DNA of 64,000 bases from Streptococcus sp. 29892 (GTDB taxonomy: Bacteria; Bacillota; Bacilli; Lactobacillales; Streptococcaceae), in assembly GCF_032594935.1 (NCBI RefSeq), contig NZ_CP118734.1, positions 1,516,001-1,580,000 of the forward strand, read 5' to 3'. Position 1 is the stretch's first letter; each line of letters opens with the position of its first letter. The notes under the pieces were generated by a model that was not told where the DNA came from, searched no databases, and saw nothing but the letters and a program-made list of their open reading frames with translations. The position numbers were made by a program, and so were the translations under genes. This document shows positions 55,320 through 64,000 of this stretch, piece after piece.

Positions 55320-57092
55320 CTATACTTCTTTATAAACGGGTTCCTGTGAAAAGCTAATCTTCTCTCTATATTGTCCTTCCGTTTCAAAAACGACTATTTC
55401 ATTAACTCCTTTCTTTAAGTATCCTTTTGGAATATAGAGATAGAGGATTGGACCTTTTTCCCAGAAACGTCCGATATTTACATTGTTAACAAATACAACA
55501 CCCTTACCAAAACCTGTCATGTCCAAGTAAGTGTCTGCCAGATCTTCTAGTTCAAACTGGTAGCGATAGAAGGCTGGTTGCCCCTCCTGCCACTCTTTTG
55601 TGAAGTCTAGTCCAGAAATATCATCCAGTGGCAATGGGTACATATCCCAATTACTGATATAGTGCAAATCTGCTATGGCACCACGACCCAAACCTTTGGA
55701 TTGTGTAGGTGCAGTCAATTTATGACCGTAATTGACTCGTCCCATGTTTTCAACTAATACTGCTAGTTCAACCTGGTTAGACTGGAACTCTAATTCAATA
55801 TCTTCACCAATTTCTGTCTGATACTGGGTTGTAACCAAACGACCATCGGCATAGACCTGAATACGATCTCGAGCATCAATAATACGAAGTCGCTCTGCCT
55901 CATCCTTATCACGTTCTAGCCGTGTTTTATAAAGAATATAGCCCGTCGATTGACCCAACTCTTCCATATTTTTTGGATAGAAGCTAGATGAGTAATCGCT
56001 TACATTTTCTGCTGTAGAAAATAGACCAACCTTATCCTTTAAGTCTACTGCTGGATATGCCTTGGCTTCCTTAACCAGTGGCTCCGCATAGGACAAATCA
56101 GGATAGGCTTCTTTCATACGTTTTTGTAAGGCATAGAATTTCTTAGTTGGGTTACCAGCCTCATCTAAAATCGCATCATAGTCATAAGAAGTCACCTGTG
56201 GCAAATCAATCTGACCCCGAGCCGAGCAACCATTCATGAAGCCAAAGTTGGTTCCTCCGTGAAACATATAGAGGTTAATCGAACCCAACTCAATACATTC
56301 CATAACAGCGTCAACCATCTCATCTGGATCGCGACGGATAACTTCATCACCCCAGCGGTTAAACCAACCATCCCAGAACTCCATACACATGTAGGGCCAT
56401 TCCTTGCCATATTCATTAAAGAAGGCCTGCATGTTTGCAAAGTTTTCTCTAGCTCTCGAACCAAAGTTACCTGTCACAAAGATGTCGTCTTCTATCAAGG
56501 TCCCTGCTCGAAGCGTTGCCCGCCATGCACCATCAGAAGTGAAGAGCGGAGCTGTCAAGCCATACTTCCTCATTAGACCTGCTACAGCCCTTAGATATTC
56601 CTTATCCTCACCATAGGAACCATACTCGTTCTCTACCTGGAACATAAGGATATTGCCACCTTGTGCGAGTTGGAACTTGGCTAATTTAGGAAGAAGAGAA
56701 GCGTAATATTCATCTAAGTGCCTTAGGTAGCGCTCATCATGTGAACGAACCCTCAGCTCCTCCTGCATCAGCCAAGCGGGGAGACCTCCCCATTCCCACT
56801 CAGCACAAATATATGGGGAAGGACGAACGATAGCATAAAGCCCCAAATCCTGCGCCAGCTGTAAGAAGCGCTCCAGATCCAGTATCCCTTCATAGCAAAA
56901 CTCCCCTTTTTTAGGTTCGTGCATATTCCAAGGAACATAGGTTTCAACCGTATTAAAACCTAAAGCTTTTAAGTTATACAAGGAATGGTACCAGTCATCA
57001 GGATGCACTCGGAAATAATGGATGGCCCCCGATAGAATTTTAAAGGGTTGATGATCTAAGTAAATTTGATCTTTTATATAGAACTCTGTCAT
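55320..57092 (-). CDS. bgaC: Glycoside hydrolase family 35 beta-galactosidase
   Basis: Cleaves terminal beta-galactose; pneumococcal BgaC, to which this looks closest, prefers beta-1,3 linkages. 590 residues, no signal peptide, so probably intracellular, or surface-exposed by an unknown route. GH35 hallmarks: LSGAIHYFRVHPDDWYH at the start, acid/base Glu in FQVENEYGSYG, nucleophile in YMCMEFWDGWFNRWG, and jelly-roll domains (FGKGVVFVNNVNIGRFW). The frame extends to 57158, but AAAGGTGA precedes the ATG at 57092. First gene of the PTS operon. Confidence 0.93.
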   Translation of the reverse strand: MTEFYIKDQIYLDHQPFKILSGAIHYFRVHPDDWYHSLYNLKALGFNTVETYVPWNMHEPKKGEFCYEGILDLERFLQLAQDLGLYAIVRPSPYICAEWEWGGLPAWLMQEELRVRSHDERYLRHLDEYYASLLPKLAKFQLAQGGNILMFQVENEYGSYGEDKEYLRAVAGLMRKYGLTAPLFTSDGAWRATLRAGTLIEDDIFVTGNFGSRARENFANMQAFFNEYGKEWPYMCMEFWDGWFNRWGDEVIRRDPDEMVDAVMECIELGSINLYMFHGGTNFGFMNGCSARGQIDLPQVTSYDYDAILDEAGNPTKKFYALQKRMKEAYPDLSYAEPLVKEAKAYPAVDLKDKVGLFSTAENVSDYSSSFYPKNMEELGQSTGYILYKTRLERDKDEAERLRIIDARDRIQVYADGRLVTTQYQTEIGEDIELEFQSNQVELAVLVENMGRVNYGHKLTAPTQSKGLGRGAIADLHYISNWDMYPLPLDDISGLDFTKEWQEGQPAFYRYQFELEDLADTYLDMTGFGKGVVFVNNVNIGRFWEKGPILYLYIPKGYLKKGVNEIVVFETEGQYREKISFSQEPVYKEV

Positions 57093-57128
57093 CTCGTCAC
57101 CTTTATAATCATATACCTTTCTGTTAAT

Positions 57129-57157
57129 ATAATAACACTTTTTACTGGTTATGTCCA
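57129..57157 (-). promoter_or_regulatory. Promoter of the bgaC-PTS operon
   Basis: Minus-strand TGGACA (57152-57157), 17-base spacer, TATTAT (57129-57134). The -35 overlaps TGGTTATGTCCA (57145-57156), an imperfect inverted repeat that could be a GntR-type operator. Confidence 0.65.
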
Positions 57158-57238
57158 CTACTTTTTTGAAATTTTTTTGAAATATTTTATTCTATTTGCC
57201 AAATCCTTGATTTGAAAGGGTTTTACCGCAAGTTTTTT

Positions 57239-57272
57239 TTGATTTTTCAGTTATATATTTTGATTTTTCAGT
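57239..57272 (+). promoter_or_regulatory. Direct repeat in the bgaC-bgaR intergenic region, operator candidate
   Basis: TTGATTTTTCAGT occurs twice (57239-57251 and 57260-57272), exactly 21 bases apart, two helical turns. The second copy contains the -35 of the regulator promoter. This spacing suits binding of one regulator on one DNA face. Confidence 0.5.
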
Positions 57273-57288
57273 CTTCATTTAGTATAAT
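57260..57288 (+). promoter_or_regulatory. Promoter of the GntR regulator gene
   Basis: TTGATT (57260-57265), 17-base spacer, TATAAT (57283-57288). The ATG at 57314 follows GGAAG. Confidence 0.72.
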
Positions 57289-57313
57289 AAGCGCTAGAAA
57301 GGAAGTTATAAAC

Positions 57314-58024
57314 ATGAAAGTACCTAAGTATCAACTTATACAGAATGACTTACGTCAGCAGATCATTTCTGGTAAATTTGAAAATGGCGATAAATTTTAC
57401 ACAGAATCTGAATTGACAAAACTATTTAACGTTAGCTCTATTACAGTTATCCGTGCTGTAAATGAATTGGTTAAGGATGGCTACCTGGTTCGTCAACAGG
57501 GCAAAGGAACTTTCGTTTCCCGTTCCCGTAAAGGACGCTTGGTAGAATTCTCCGATATTGAAGTTTTCTCAATGGATAAGGATACTGTTGTCGTGCTCTC
57601 TTGTGAAAAAGGCAATGACCCTGAAATTCTTGAAAAACTCAACCTAGACAAGAATGATTTCTACTATAAGATTGTTCGTGTGCGTTCAGCAGAAAATACT
57701 CCATACATCTTCCACAATTCCTATATCCCTCAACGATATATTCAAAATCCGGATGCTCCACTAGAACATTATCAGTCTATCTACCAACGCTTCAAATTGG
57801 ACTACAATATCCATATGTCTGAGGAACCGTTTGTTGAAACAAATGAAATTGTTAGCCCTTGTCCAAAAGACGTTTCAAAACATTTGAATTTAAAAGCAAC
57901 AGAACCTGCAGTTCTTCAAAATAAAACAACCACTCACAGCGCAAGTGGTGAAATTATGGAATATACTGAAACCTACAAGCACTGGAAATACTACAAATTT
58001 GAAATCATGGCTAACCACCGTTAA
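57314..58024 (+). CDS. GntR/HutC-family regulator (BgaR-like)
   Basis: A 236-residue transcription factor, divergent from bgaC. N-terminal winged helix (KYQLIQNDLRQQIISGKFEN, recognition region LTKLFNVSSITVIRAVNEL) and C-terminal UTRA effector domain ending EIMEYTETYKHWKYYKFEI. Family members respond to sugar phosphates. Position and type suggest control of the bgaC-PTS operon, like pneumococcal BgaR (from recall). The frame is open from 57212, but GGAAG and the promoter set the start at 57314. Confidence 0.88.
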   Translation: MKVPKYQLIQNDLRQQIISGKFENGDKFYTESELTKLFNVSSITVIRAVNELVKDGYLVRQQGKGTFVSRSRKGRLVEFSDIEVFSMDKDTVVVLSCEKGNDPEILEKLNLDKNDFYYKIVRVRSAENTPYIFHNSYIPQRYIQNPDAPLEHYQSIYQRFKLDYNIHMSEEPFVETNEIVSPCPKDVSKHLNLKATEPAVLQNKTTTHSASGEIMEYTETYKHWKYYKFEIMANHR

Positions 58025-58028
58025 ATGC

Positions 58029-58060
58029 AAAAAACGCAGACTTAACCATCTGCGTTTTTT
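58029..58060. terminator. Bidirectional terminator between the two GntR genes
   Basis: AAAACGCAGA / TCTGCGTTTT, ten perfect pairs, eight-base loop, T-runs both ways. Confidence 0.9.
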
Positions 58061-58786
58061 CTATTTCTGATGAATAATCTTATAACGAAACTGATCCGCT
58101 CTAGCAATACTCAGTGTAAACTCAATTATCCTATTTTTATCATTGTAGGTTTTTCTCACCAAATGAAGAACTGGACTGTTGTTAGGAATACTTAATATCT
58201 TTGCTTCATTATCCAAAGAAATACTTGCATAAAATTCTTCTTCTGCCAAACGGATGGTTTGGTCATAATCTTCTAAAAACAATTCATACAAGGGTAACTC
58301 CATCATTCTATCCGCAGATAAACTCGGAAATAGAGAGGCAGGAACATAGGTCCTCTCTAGCATCATTGGGATCTCATCAGCCAGACGAAGGCGTTCTATT
58401 TCAAAAACCTCTTCCCCCTTACGCAACTGGAGATGTTGAGCAAGATAATCAGTAGCTGGAACAGTTTGAAAAGACAGAATTGAAGTTCGGGGTTCCTTAC
58501 CAATCTTTCTCATCTGGTCTGTGAAACTGTAGGACTGGGATAAATCAACAGCATTGTCCAAAATTTCTGAAACATAGGTTCCCTTGCCATGTTTCCTATA
58601 AACTAAGCCACGCTTTTCCAACTCCTGCAAGGCTAGGCGAACGGTAATGCGGCTGACCCCGTGTACCTGTGTCAGTTCCCGCTCTGAAAGCAATTTATCA
58701 TTTGGCGCCATTCTCTCACGAATAGCTACTTCTAGTTCATCGACCAACTGCAAATAAAGGGGTTTGTCATCAACTTGACCACTCAT
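58061..58786 (-). CDS. Second GntR/HutC-family regulator
   Basis: A 241-residue regulator convergent with the bgaR-like gene. Winged helix with LVDELEVAIRERMAPNDKLL and recognition region ELTQVHGVSRITVRLALQEL; UTRA domain with EVFEIERLRLADEIPMMLERTY. Overall it resembles regulators of amino-sugar (GlcNAc) or galactoside use. The frame opens at 58810; AAAGGAGG sets the ATG at 58786. The target is not evident: no catabolic genes lie downstream of it. Confidence 0.88.
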   Translation of the reverse strand: MSGQVDDKPLYLQLVDELEVAIRERMAPNDKLLSERELTQVHGVSRITVRLALQELEKRGLVYRKHGKGTYVSEILDNAVDLSQSYSFTDQMRKIGKEPRTSILSFQTVPATDYLAQHLQLRKGEEVFEIERLRLADEIPMMLERTYVPASLFPSLSADRMMELPLYELFLEDYDQTIRLAEEEFYASISLDNEAKILSIPNNSPVLHLVRKTYNDKNRIIEFTLSIARADQFRYKIIHQK

Positions 58787-58824
58787 AGCATCCTCCTTTC
58801 GAATCAGCACAATCTCTCACCATT

Positions 58825-58853
58825 ATTTTACACTAAACTTACTATATTAACAA
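58825..58853 (-). promoter_or_regulatory. Promoter of the second GntR gene
   Basis: Minus-strand TTGTTA (58848-58853), 17-base spacer, TGTAAAAT with the -10 at 58825-58830. Confidence 0.68.
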
Positions 58854-58920
58854 GATGTTATTGTGATTTGATTGATTCCAAATGAAAAAGAGCTGAGCAA
58901 GAAGCGAAAATGGAAGATAA

Positions 58921-59238
58921 TTATAAGAGGGTCACTTCATCTGGCAGGGTAATGGTTTCCTTGCCCTGCTTATCCATCACCAAAATCGTTGACGGATAAA
59001 AAGGATCGAAGCGACTGTTCAAATCCAAAGCAATGGCATTCCTATAGCCCTCTTGAGAAAACACAAGTGTCACTTTCCCCTTCCTATTTTTGATGGAAAA
59101 ACGCAAGACACTTTTTAAGGGAATAACTCCTTTTAAGTAGTTATCAATAAAATACCAAAAACTGTCAATGACCTCTCCTGGCAATGAGGTGACAACACCA
59201 AAACTTGCGTACCGTCCATTTGTTTGATCAAAAGCCAT
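58921..59238 (-). CDS. DUF960 family protein
   Basis: A 105-residue protein of unknown function. RYASFGVVTSLPGEVIDSFW and VIPLKSVLRFSI match the DUF960 family by recall. It is conserved next to the ntdP homologue in streptococci as I remember it. GGAGGAAAG precedes the ATG. No membrane segment or catalytic motif is visible. Confidence 0.8.
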   Translation of the reverse strand: MAFDQTNGRYASFGVVTSLPGEVIDSFWYFIDNYLKGVIPLKSVLRFSIKNRKGKVTLVFSQEGYRNAIALDLNSRFDPFYPSTILVMDKQGKETITLPDEVTLL

Positions 59239-59261
59239 CTTTCCTCCTTTATGGTAAGAAA

Positions 59262-59285
59262 AAAACCTGCAAAACAGGATTTTCT
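59262..59285 (-). terminator. Weak terminator of the ntdP gene
   Basis: AATCCTG / CAGGTTT with one mismatch and a TTTTG loop, then seven Ts reading leftward. Confidence 0.5.
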
Positions 59286-59295
59286 CTCTCTAACT

Positions 59296-59829
59296 TTATC
59301 TACTTCTCAGTTCTAAATAGCGTTTGTACCAGATATTAACATAGGCTGGGGAGAAGGGACCACGTTGATTGTTAATCCAGTCCACCAGAATCTTGACATT
59401 TTCCTTCAAAATAAAATCAATATCACTAGAATACTTCATAGCCTTGCGGTGACGCTCGTATTCGTCCACATCCAAGAGCCTTTTCTCACCATCAGCAAAG
59501 ACCTTGACATCTAGGTCGTAGTCGATGTACTTGAGGGCTTCGTTGTCTAGAACATAAGGACTAGCAAGGTTACAATAGTAGGAAACACCGTTTTCACGGA
59601 TCATAGCAATGATATTGAACCAGTATTTTTTATGAAAATAAACGATTGCTGGTTCTCTCGTTACCCAACGTCTGCCATCATTTTCAGTCACTAAGGTGTG
59701 GTTATTGACCCCAATAACAGCATTTTCCGTTGTTTTTAATACCATGGTGTCACGCCAAGTGCGATGAATTTCACCGTCATGTTTATAACTTTGAATAGTA
59801 ATAAAGTCGCCTTCCTTTGGTAATTTCAC
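59296..59829 (-). CDS. ntdP: Nucleoside tri-/diphosphatase, DUF402 family
   Basis: A 177-residue phosphatase acting on nucleoside di- and triphosphates. [21 protein letters not shown] at the start, [20 protein letters not shown] in the middle, then [20 protein letters not shown] with Asp-rich metal ligands, and [20 protein letters not shown] near the end are typical of DUF402/NtdP. Cytoplasmic; may keep nucleotide pools or clear damaged NTPs. Single gene in front of recX. Confidence 0.92.
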   Translation of the reverse strand: MKLPKEGDFITIQSYKHDGEIHRTWRDTMVLKTTENAVIGVNNHTLVTENDGRRWVTREPAIVYFHKKYWFNIIAMIRENGVSYYCNLASPYVLDNEALKYIDYDLDVKVFADGEKRLLDVDEYERHRKAMKYSSDIDFILKENVKILVDWINNQRGPFSPAYVNIWYKRYLELRSR

Positions 59830-59906
59830 TTTGTTACCAACTTTCTACTATTACAATTTATCTTGACTATTATACCATATTTTTTCAACCTAGGCGAAGA
59901 TTTTTC

Positions 59907-60683
59907 TCAGAGATATTCACGAAGGGCTGTTTTTATAGTATCAAAATCAAATCCTTTGCGGGCCAAAGCCTGTGTCAAACGTTGTTTTAGCTCATATCCC
60001 TCATATTTTCGACTGTATTTCCGATACTGCTTATCCAACTCCTTGGCAATCAACTCTGCTTCATTTTCTTCATCCGATGTCAAGTCTAATTGAGCAAGGC
60101 TTTGTTTGGCAAGCTCATAGGAAAAACCCTTAGCCATCAGCCCCTGAATCAGCTTATCCAGCAAGGCACGCAGAGGCAACTTGGATTGATACTTTCGACT
60201 TAACTTTTCTGCAACCCTTTCAGCCAGGTCTGAAAAATCAATCTCAGCCAGTCCATCTTCTATGATTGATTTTGAAATTCCCTTCATCATCAATTTTTGA
60301 CGAAGCATAGCCGGTCCCTTGTCACCATTCAAGCTATTCTGACGGATATAGGTTTCTACATAGGCTTTATCGTCAATCCACCTATCTTCTTCCAAATTAG
60401 CAACTATTTTTAGAGCAGTGGCTCCTGCAATCTCATATTTTTCCAGATAATCCAATACTTGTTTTTTGGTTCTCTGCTTAAAGGAAATGAAATACAGGGC
60501 TAAATTTTTTCCATAGGAAAATTGTGCAAAATCCCGAATGGCTTGAAATTCCTCTTCTGTGATGTCCTTGTCCTTACTGAGCATGAAGCGAACAATGGTA
60601 TCTTCTGTAATATAGGTATTTTCCTGTCCTTCAACTTCTAAGAGATAGAGCCGTTTTTTCTTTTCGATTTTTGTAATTCTCAT
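59907..60683 (-). CDS. recX: Recombination regulator RecX
   Basis: A 258-residue all-helical protein that modulates RecA filaments. Three repeated triple-helix modules: [39 protein letters not shown] and [20 protein letters not shown]. An N-terminal extension [15 protein letters not shown] is normal in Firmicutes. The frame is open to 60776, inside the divergent gene; the ATG at 60683 fits the domain and lies after GAAAG and a TG-extended TATAAT. Confidence 0.93.
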   Translation of the reverse strand: MRITKIEKKKRLYLLEVEGQENTYITEDTIVRFMLSKDKDITEEEFQAIRDFAQFSYGKNLALYFISFKQRTKKQVLDYLEKYEIAGATALKIVANLEEDRWIDDKAYVETYIRQNSLNGDKGPAMLRQKLMMKGISKSIIEDGLAEIDFSDLAERVAEKLSRKYQSKLPLRALLDKLIQGLMAKGFSYELAKQSLAQLDLTSDEENEAELIAKELDKQYRKYSRKYEGYELKQRLTQALARKGFDFDTIKTALREYL

Positions 60684-60708
60684 TCTTTCATTATACAGGA
60701 ATTTTCGG

Positions 60709-60714
60709 TAAAAT
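60709..60714 (+). promoter_or_regulatory. -10 element implying a leaderless rlmD mRNA
   Basis: TAAAAT at 60709-60714 lies six bases before the ATG at 60721, so transcription would start at or next to the A of ATG. The TTTCAT -35 (60686-60691) is poor. No Shine-Dalgarno is present. Confidence 0.45.
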
Positions 60715-60720
60715 AATAAT

Positions 60721-62073
60721 ATGAATCTACAAGTAAACCAACGAATTCCCTTGAAAATCAAGCGAATGGGTATCAATGGAGAAGGTATTGGCTTTTATCA
60801 AAAAACGCTAGTCTTTGTTCCTGGTGCCCTCAAGGGAGAAGAAATCTACTGTCAAGTAACATCTGTTAAACGTAATTTTGTGGAAGCAAGGCTACTGAAA
60901 ATTAACAAAGAATCAAAATTCCGAGTCAAACCAAGCTGTGACATTTATCAAGCCTGTGGCGGCTGTCAAATCATGCACCTCCGTTATGACAAGCAACTGG
61001 ACTTCAAGCAAGACCTGCTCCAACAAGCCTTGAAAAAGTTTAAGCCAGCAGGCTATGAGGATTACCTCATTCACCCAACCATTGGAATGGATCAGCCAAG
61101 TCATTATCGGGCTAAATTACAGTTTCAAACCCGTTCATTCAAAGGTCAAGTCAAGGCTGGCCTCTATGCTGAAAATTCCCATCGCCTGATTGGTATTACA
61201 GACTGCTATGTCCAAGACAAGGAAACCCAAAAGGTTATCAATAGGATTGCTGACCTCCTAACTAAGCACCGTATCCCTATTTACAACGAGCGTAAGGAGC
61301 AGGGCATTCGTACAGTTATGGTCCGCAGGGCCCGTCAATCTGGTCAGGTGCAGGTTATTTTTGTCACCTCCTGCCAGGTTAATCTGACCAAACTCATTGA
61401 AGAAGTAACCAAGCAATTTCCTGCCATTGTCACTGTTGCTCTAAACTGGAATAGACAGAAGTCCAGTGATATATACGGAGAAAAAACGGAGATTCTCTGG
61501 GGCAAACAGGCCATCGAAGAGGCAGTTTTGGATTACGAATTCTCCCTGTCACCTCGGGCATTCTACCAACTAAATCCCCAACAAACGGAAGTTCTCTATG
61601 GTGAGGCTGTCAAAGCTTTGGATATAACAGGTAATGAAGACCTAATAGACGCCTACTGCGGCGTGGGAACCATTGGCTTTGCCTTTGCTAAAAAGGTCAA
61701 GTCTGTTCGGGGGATGGACATCATTCCAGAAGCCATCGAGGATGCTAAGGCCAACGCCAAACGGATGGGACTGACCAATACCCACTACGAAGCAGGCAAG
61801 GCAGAGGACATCATTCCCCAATGGTACAGGGATGGCTATCGGGCTGACGCCCTGGTGGTAGACCCCCCTCGGACTGGCTTAGACGAAAAACTCCTCAAAA
61901 CGATTTTGGAATACAAGCCTGCTAAGATGGTCTATGTATCCTGCAATGTTTCGACCCTAGCAAGAGATTTAGTTGAGCTGACCAAAGTCTACAAGGTTGA
62001 ATACATCCAATCTGTTGATATGTTTCCCCATACCGCACGGACGGAGGCGGTTGTGAAGTTGAGTAGGAAGTAA
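60721..62073 (+). CDS. rlmD: 23S rRNA (uracil-5-)-methyltransferase, RumA/RlmD type
   Basis: SAM-dependent m5U methyltransferase of 450 residues. N-terminal TRAM domain ([20 protein letters not shown]), an iron-sulfur Cys set C73, C79 and C82 ([10 protein letters not shown]) with a fourth Cys near 160, SAM motif [17 protein letters not shown], and the catalytic Cys in [13 protein letters not shown]. Streptococci carry two such enzymes (RlmD and RlmCD types); which one this is cannot be decided here. The ATG has no Shine-Dalgarno; it may be leaderless. Confidence 0.9.
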   Translation: MNLQVNQRIPLKIKRMGINGEGIGFYQKTLVFVPGALKGEEIYCQVTSVKRNFVEARLLKINKESKFRVKPSCDIYQACGGCQIMHLRYDKQLDFKQDLLQQALKKFKPAGYEDYLIHPTIGMDQPSHYRAKLQFQTRSFKGQVKAGLYAENSHRLIGITDCYVQDKETQKVINRIADLLTKHRIPIYNERKEQGIRTVMVRRARQSGQVQVIFVTSCQVNLTKLIEEVTKQFPAIVTVALNWNRQKSSDIYGEKTEILWGKQAIEEAVLDYEFSLSPRAFYQLNPQQTEVLYGEAVKALDITGNEDLIDAYCGVGTIGFAFAKKVKSVRGMDIIPEAIEDAKANAKRMGLTNTHYEAGKAEDIIPQWYRDGYRADALVVDPPRTGLDEKLLKTILEYKPAKMVYVSCNVSTLARDLVELTKVYKVEYIQSVDMFPHTARTEAVVKLSRK

Positions 62074-62102
62074 GCTGCTGACAAGGTTTATTGCATAGAA
62101 AA

Positions 62103-62128
62103 AAAGCAAGCCTTGCGAGGCTTGCTTT
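62103..62128. terminator. Bidirectional terminator, rlmD / mtnN
   Basis: AAAGCAAGCCT / AGGCTTGCTTT, eleven perfect pairs with a TGCG loop, T-runs on both sides. It overlaps the mtnN stop codon. Confidence 0.9.
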
Positions 62129-62816
62129 ATGCTTGTTCTAAAAAGGCAATCAGGGTCTGGGCAGACCGTTCACCTGCCTGGATAATAAATTCATCAAAGG
62201 TGATATTGGCATCCCCTTGGGCTGTATCACTCATGGCACGGATGACTAAGAAGGGTTTACCTGTATTAACGGCCGCTTGGGCAATAGCCGCTCCTTCCAT
62301 CTCCACAGCCAGAACTTCTGGGAAATGTTCCTTTATGCTGGCGATCTTATCTTGACCGGCAATAAAACTGTCACCGGTTACAATCAGACCCTGATGACTG
62401 GTTATTTCCTGCTCTGCCAAAACGCCTGTTAACTGTTCTAACAAAACTTGGTCAGCTGGATAATACAATTCCTGCCCTGCCATTTGCCCATAGGCGTAGC
62501 CAAAAGCCGTCACATCAACATCGTGGTAGGCCAAGTGAGTAGCTACCACCACATCACCGATGGCAATCCCGTCAGCTACTGCCCCTGCTGAGCCTGTGTT
62601 GACAATGGCGTCCACTGCAAAGCGGTCAGCCAAGATGGCCACAGACATAGCTGACATGACCTTGCCAATACCCGACTGGACAAGCACTACTTCATGCTGA
62701 CCAATACGGCCTTGGTAATAGGTCCGACCCAAGACAGCTACTTCTACCTTGTCTTGCAGCTGCTCTACCAAAATCTTCAGCTCCTGGGGCATGGCTGCGA
62801 TAATTCCAAATTTCAT
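62127..62816 (-). CDS. mtnN: 5'-methylthioadenosine/S-adenosylhomocysteine nucleosidase
   Basis: Hydrolyses MTA and SAH, removing a methylation inhibitor and supplying S-ribosylhomocysteine for LuxS (229 residues). Catalytic Glu in FGIIAAMPQELKIL and Asp in VIRAMSDTAQGDANITFDEF; VQSGIGKVMSAMSVAIL and LAVEMEGAAIAQAAVNTG complete the active site. Last gene of a glmU-NUDIX-macP-mtnN row. Confidence 0.97.
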   Translation of the reverse strand: MKFGIIAAMPQELKILVEQLQDKVEVAVLGRTYYQGRIGQHEVVLVQSGIGKVMSAMSVAILADRFAVDAIVNTGSAGAVADGIAIGDVVVATHLAYHDVDVTAFGYAYGQMAGQELYYPADQVLLEQLTGVLAEQEITSHQGLIVTGDSFIAGQDKIASIKEHFPEVLAVEMEGAAIAQAAVNTGKPFLVIRAMSDTAQGDANITFDEFIIQAGERSAQTLIAFLEQA

Positions 62817-62825
62817 GGTTTCTCC

Positions 62826-63146
62826 TTAAATAAACAAGACAGCAATGATAAAGATAATCAGTAAAAGAATGACCCAAAAAAGAATTGTGTTGACTTTTCC
62901 CCGAAATTCTTCGCGTTTGATGGTTTCAATTCTTCGACTTTTTACCACCGATGGTTTGACAGGGATACGGATGGTCTGTCCTTCCTCGTAGCCTTGGTAA
63001 TCTTCATCTAAAATGGGCTCAAAAATTTTTTCATCCATGGATACCGTTTGCTTGGGACTAAAATGTCCAAAGCGTTCATCAGTATCCGCCTCCTGCATTT
63101 TTTTCACTCGTTTTAGTATTTCATCCGTTAACAAGGGCTTGCCCAT
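62826..63146 (-). CDS. macP: Cell-wall synthesis regulator MacP
   Basis: A 106-residue membrane protein that in pneumococcus activates the class A PBP2a at midcell. A cytoplasmic N-terminal region (GKPLLTDEILKRVKKMQEAD, phosphorylatable Thr/Ser nearby) and a single C-terminal helix (ILFWVILLLIIFIIAVLFI) fit. Order between NUDIX and mtnN matches the pneumococcal locus from recall. The frame can start at TTG (63152), but the ATG at 63146 gives MGKPLL and follows AGGAAA. Confidence 0.85.
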   Translation of the reverse strand: MGKPLLTDEILKRVKKMQEADTDERFGHFSPKQTVSMDEKIFEPILDEDYQGYEEGQTIRIPVKPSVVKSRRIETIKREEFRGKVNTILFWVILLLIIFIIAVLFI

Positions 63147-63156
63147 TGCCAATTTC

Positions 63157-63702
63157 CTACTTTCTCATGAGTTGTAAATATTGGACTGCCATAATGGTCT
63201 TCGCATCACAAATATCTCCACTTGCTACCAAGTCCAAGGCTTCTTCTAGAGTTACATAAGACAGTTCAATGACCTCGTCCTCATCCATGGGACGAGGGTT
63301 TTCCACTTTAACCAAGTTATCAGCTAAATAGAGGCGAATACGCTCATTACAAAACCCGATAGCTGAGTAAAAATCTGCCAACAAGGTCAGCTTGTCACTG
63401 GTATAGCCTGTTTCCTCTTCCAATTCACGCAAGGCAGCATCTTCCAGTGTATCTTCTTCGCCTAGTTCCAACTTACCTGCGGGAATTTCATAGATAGCGC
63501 GCTCGATAGCCTTTCGATATTGTTTGACCAAAATCATTTTACCTTCAGGAGTGACTGCTAAGACACATACTGCCCCCTTGTGAAAGATGAGTTCACGCTT
63601 GCCAGTCCCACCATTTGGCAAAGCCACATCATCGACGACGACATCAAAGATATGCCCCTTGAAAATCTCAGTACGGTTGATGGTTTTTTCTTCAAAATTC
63701 AT
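63157..63702 (-). CDS. ADP-ribose pyrophosphatase (NUDIX)
   Basis: A 181-residue NUDIX hydrolase. The box reads GKLELGEEDTLEDAALRELE then EETGY, followed by a Pro-containing region ENPRPMDEDEVIELSYV typical of ADP-ribose hydrolases. It probably converts ADP-ribose to AMP and ribose-5-phosphate. Eight bases after glmU and ten before macP, hence the same transcript. Confidence 0.9.
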   Translation of the reverse strand: MNFEEKTINRTEIFKGHIFDVVVDDVALPNGGTGKRELIFHKGAVCVLAVTPEGKMILVKQYRKAIERAIYEIPAGKLELGEEDTLEDAALRELEEETGYTSDKLTLLADFYSAIGFCNERIRLYLADNLVKVENPRPMDEDEVIELSYVTLEEALDLVASGDICDAKTIMAVQYLQLMRK

Positions 63703-63710
63703 GGCATCAC

Positions 63711-64000
<290 letters not shown>

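Noticed and set aside
57277..57300. cre-like core AAGCGCT near the regulator promoter
   Set aside because: Three mismatches to the consensus and no symmetric flanks.

Overview
The window looks like a chromosomal segment of a low-GC Gram-positive coccus of the genus Streptococcus, most likely Streptococcus suis or a close relative. This assignment is from recall of protein sequences and gene order (dcw cluster followed by ylm genes, divIVA and ileS; glmU-NUDIX-macP-mtnN; xseA to recN; folD-ABC-DUF1797-clpE); no search was run. No rRNA, tRNA, CRISPR array or intact mobile element was seen. Both ends cut genes: udk at the left and glmU at the right.

Left third (1-25 kb): 5' end of udk, a Gfo/Idh oxidoreductase overlapping a DEAD-box helicase, the peptidoglycan deacetylase pgdA, gloA and gpmA. 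Then comes the upper mevalonate pathway (thiolase, mvaS, mvaA), with a hairpin-rich 374-base gap between mvaS and mvaA. A decayed tyrosine-integrase tail lies against the 3' end of hup. A long leftward operon follows (xseA-xseB-ispA-tlyA-argR-recN, then degV-SGNH hydrolase-ypmS), then a zinc metallopeptidase, folD, an amino-acid ABC transporter without its binding protein, and clpE behind a CtsR-like operator.

Middle (25-46 kb): NUDIX and DUF1827 genes; ileS preceded by a GNAT gene and an isoleucine T-box; then the division and wall cluster murD-murG-divIB-ftsA-ftsZ-ylmE-sepF-ylmG-ylmH-divIVA, all leftward. After these come a TM-helix/mechanosensitive channel protein, typA, a secreted DUF5648-like/Excalibur protein with a thioredoxin-fold lipoprotein, asnA, and a two-gene unit encoding a YjbR-EVE fusion and a DUF3883 nuclease-like protein.

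Right third (46-64 kb): valS, preceded by a kinase-like gene, a VOC gene and a second T-box (Val candidate); small conserved genes; and a beta-galactoside utilisation locus (bgaC, mannose-family PTS IIB-IIC-IID-IIA, galM) beside two convergent GntR regulators. The end is housekeeping: DUF960, ntdP, recX, an RlmD/RumA-type methyltransferase, mtnN, macP, an ADP-ribose pyrophosphatase and the glmU tail.

Most of the window is ordinary core genome. The least explained parts are the YjbR-EVE/DUF3883 pair, the two T-box transcripts that carry non-synthetase genes in front of the synthetase, a modular dispersed repeat present twice in opposite orientation, the integrase scar at hup, and the galactoside locus in which hairpins occupy the place where agaS sits in the pneumococcal relative.
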